A stretch of 64,000 nucleotides of DNA, taken from assembly GCF_040050925.1 (NCBI RefSeq), contig NZ_CP157390.1:496001-560000 (forward strand), in the 5' to 3' direction. Below, one piece after another: positions 63,445-64,000 of this stretch. Numbering within the stretch: the stretch's first letter is position 1; each line of letters starts with the position of its first letter. A program made the translations under genes and the position numbers. The notes below the pieces were generated by a model, which had not been told where the DNA came from, did no database searches, and worked only from the letters and a program-made list of their open reading frames with translations. Origin of the DNA: Leifsonia sp. NPDC080035 (GTDB taxonomy: Bacteria; Actinomycetota; Actinomycetes; Actinomycetales; Microbacteriaceae).

Positions 63445-64000
63445 TCAGCTTCGGACGAGCGCGATCGCCTGCGCCCTGTCCCGCACCGCGAGCTTGGCGA
63501 AGATCGCGTTGATGTGCGTCTTCACCGTGGCGACGCTGACGTACAGAGAGGACGCGATCTCGCCGTTGCTCAGGCCGTCCGCGACCAGGGCGAGCACCTC
63601 GGCCTCCCGCCGGGTGAGCGCGGGAAACCGTGCCACGAGCGCGCCGGCGTGGTCGGGGGCGGGAGCGGGGGACGCGGCGGTCAGGTTCCCGATGATCCTC
63701 GCGCCCACCTCCGGCGCGAACGTGGACTGGCCGCGCGCGACGGCCCGGACGGCGGCCGCGAGCTCGGCCCTGCCCGCATCCTTGGTCAGGTAGCCCCGCG
63801 CCCCGGCACGGAGGGCGCCGAGGATGGACTCGTCGTCCGCGTAGGTGGTGAGGACGAGCACCGCGGTCTCCGGGGCCTCGGTGCTGACCCTCGCGGTCGC
63901 TCCCACCCCGTCGAGGACCGGCATCCGCAGATCCATCAGGATCACGTCGGGCCGCTCGGAGACGGCAAGCGCGACCGCCTCCTCCCCGTCCGCGGCCGCC
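63445..64000 (-). CDS. Response regulator, NarL/LuxR family, 5' end cut off
   Basis: The frame continues to the window edge, so the start and the first ~45 residues of the receiver domain are missing. The phosphoacceptor Asp is in RPDVILMDLRMPVLDGVG. The receiver ends with LRAGARGYLTKDAGRAELAA, and a LuxR-type DNA-binding domain follows (LTRREAEVLALVADGLSNGE, TVKTHINAIFAKLAV). A histidine kinase gene probably lies just beyond base 64000. It is similar in type to, but clearly different in sequence from, the regulator at 2420-3067. Confidence 0.9.
   Translation of the reverse strand, partial: AAADGEEAVALAVSERPDVILMDLRMPVLDGVGATARVSTEAPETAVLVLTTYADDESILGALRAGARGYLTKDAGRAELAAAVRAVARGQSTFAPEVGARIIGNLTAASPAPAPDHAGALVARFPALTRREAEVLALVADGLSNGEIASSLYVSVATVKTHINAIFAKLAVRDRAQAIALVRS

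Overview
The window is high-GC actinobacterial DNA. Gene order, the r-protein tails and the gene content around the ribosomal clusters fit a Microbacteriaceae member, probably Leifsonia or a close relative. That placement rests on recognising protein sequences and synteny, not on a search.

Layout. Bases 1-960 hold rplM and the start of rpsI, read leftward. Bases 1227-7016 are accessory: a histidine kinase and response regulator pair, truA, a membrane acyltransferase with an SGNH domain, and a tandem GNAT protein. From 7098 to 22843 runs a nearly unbroken minus-strand ribosomal superoperon in the S10-spc-alpha order, from rpsJ down to rplQ, with secY, adk, map, infA, rpmJ and rpoA. rpsN (S14) is missing from its usual slot between rplE and rpsH. 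Bases 23266-24538 hold a DUF559-like nuclease-fold protein and a 24-codon gene with its own promoter, ribosome-binding site and terminator. Bases 24685-29339 are the str operon (rpsL, rpsG, fusA, tuf) with a long leader.

Bases 29388-39243 form a compact type VII secretion (ESX/WXG100) locus. It has a 1,493-residue FHA-FtsK/SpoIIIE ATPase, two WXG100-sized proteins, a probable secreted substrate, two coupled proteins that may share a Mog1/PsbP-like fold, and two membrane proteins. Both of its divergent intergenic regions carry the same 18-bp palindrome (three copies), which looks like a dedicated operator. Two small membrane protein genes follow. Bases 41074-54036 are a complete monoderm type IV pilus cluster: pilB, pilT, pilC, pilA, three minor-pilin-like genes, pilD, pilM, pilN and pilO. 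Bases 54648-62070 are rpoC and rpoB, and the window ends with an SDR epimerase or reductase and a truncated response regulator.

Two trends cross these regions. Housekeeping operons use recognisable TTGACN/TANNNT promoters, long leaders and Shine-Dalgarno sites. Several accessory genes instead have a TANNNT box 6-7 bases before the start codon and no Shine-Dalgarno, the pattern expected of leaderless mRNAs. Nearly every larger gap inside the ribosomal clusters holds a GC-rich hairpin without a U tract. Several proteins carry lineage-specific low-complexity tails, most strikingly L15 (about 78 extra N-terminal residues) and PilT (about 236 extra).
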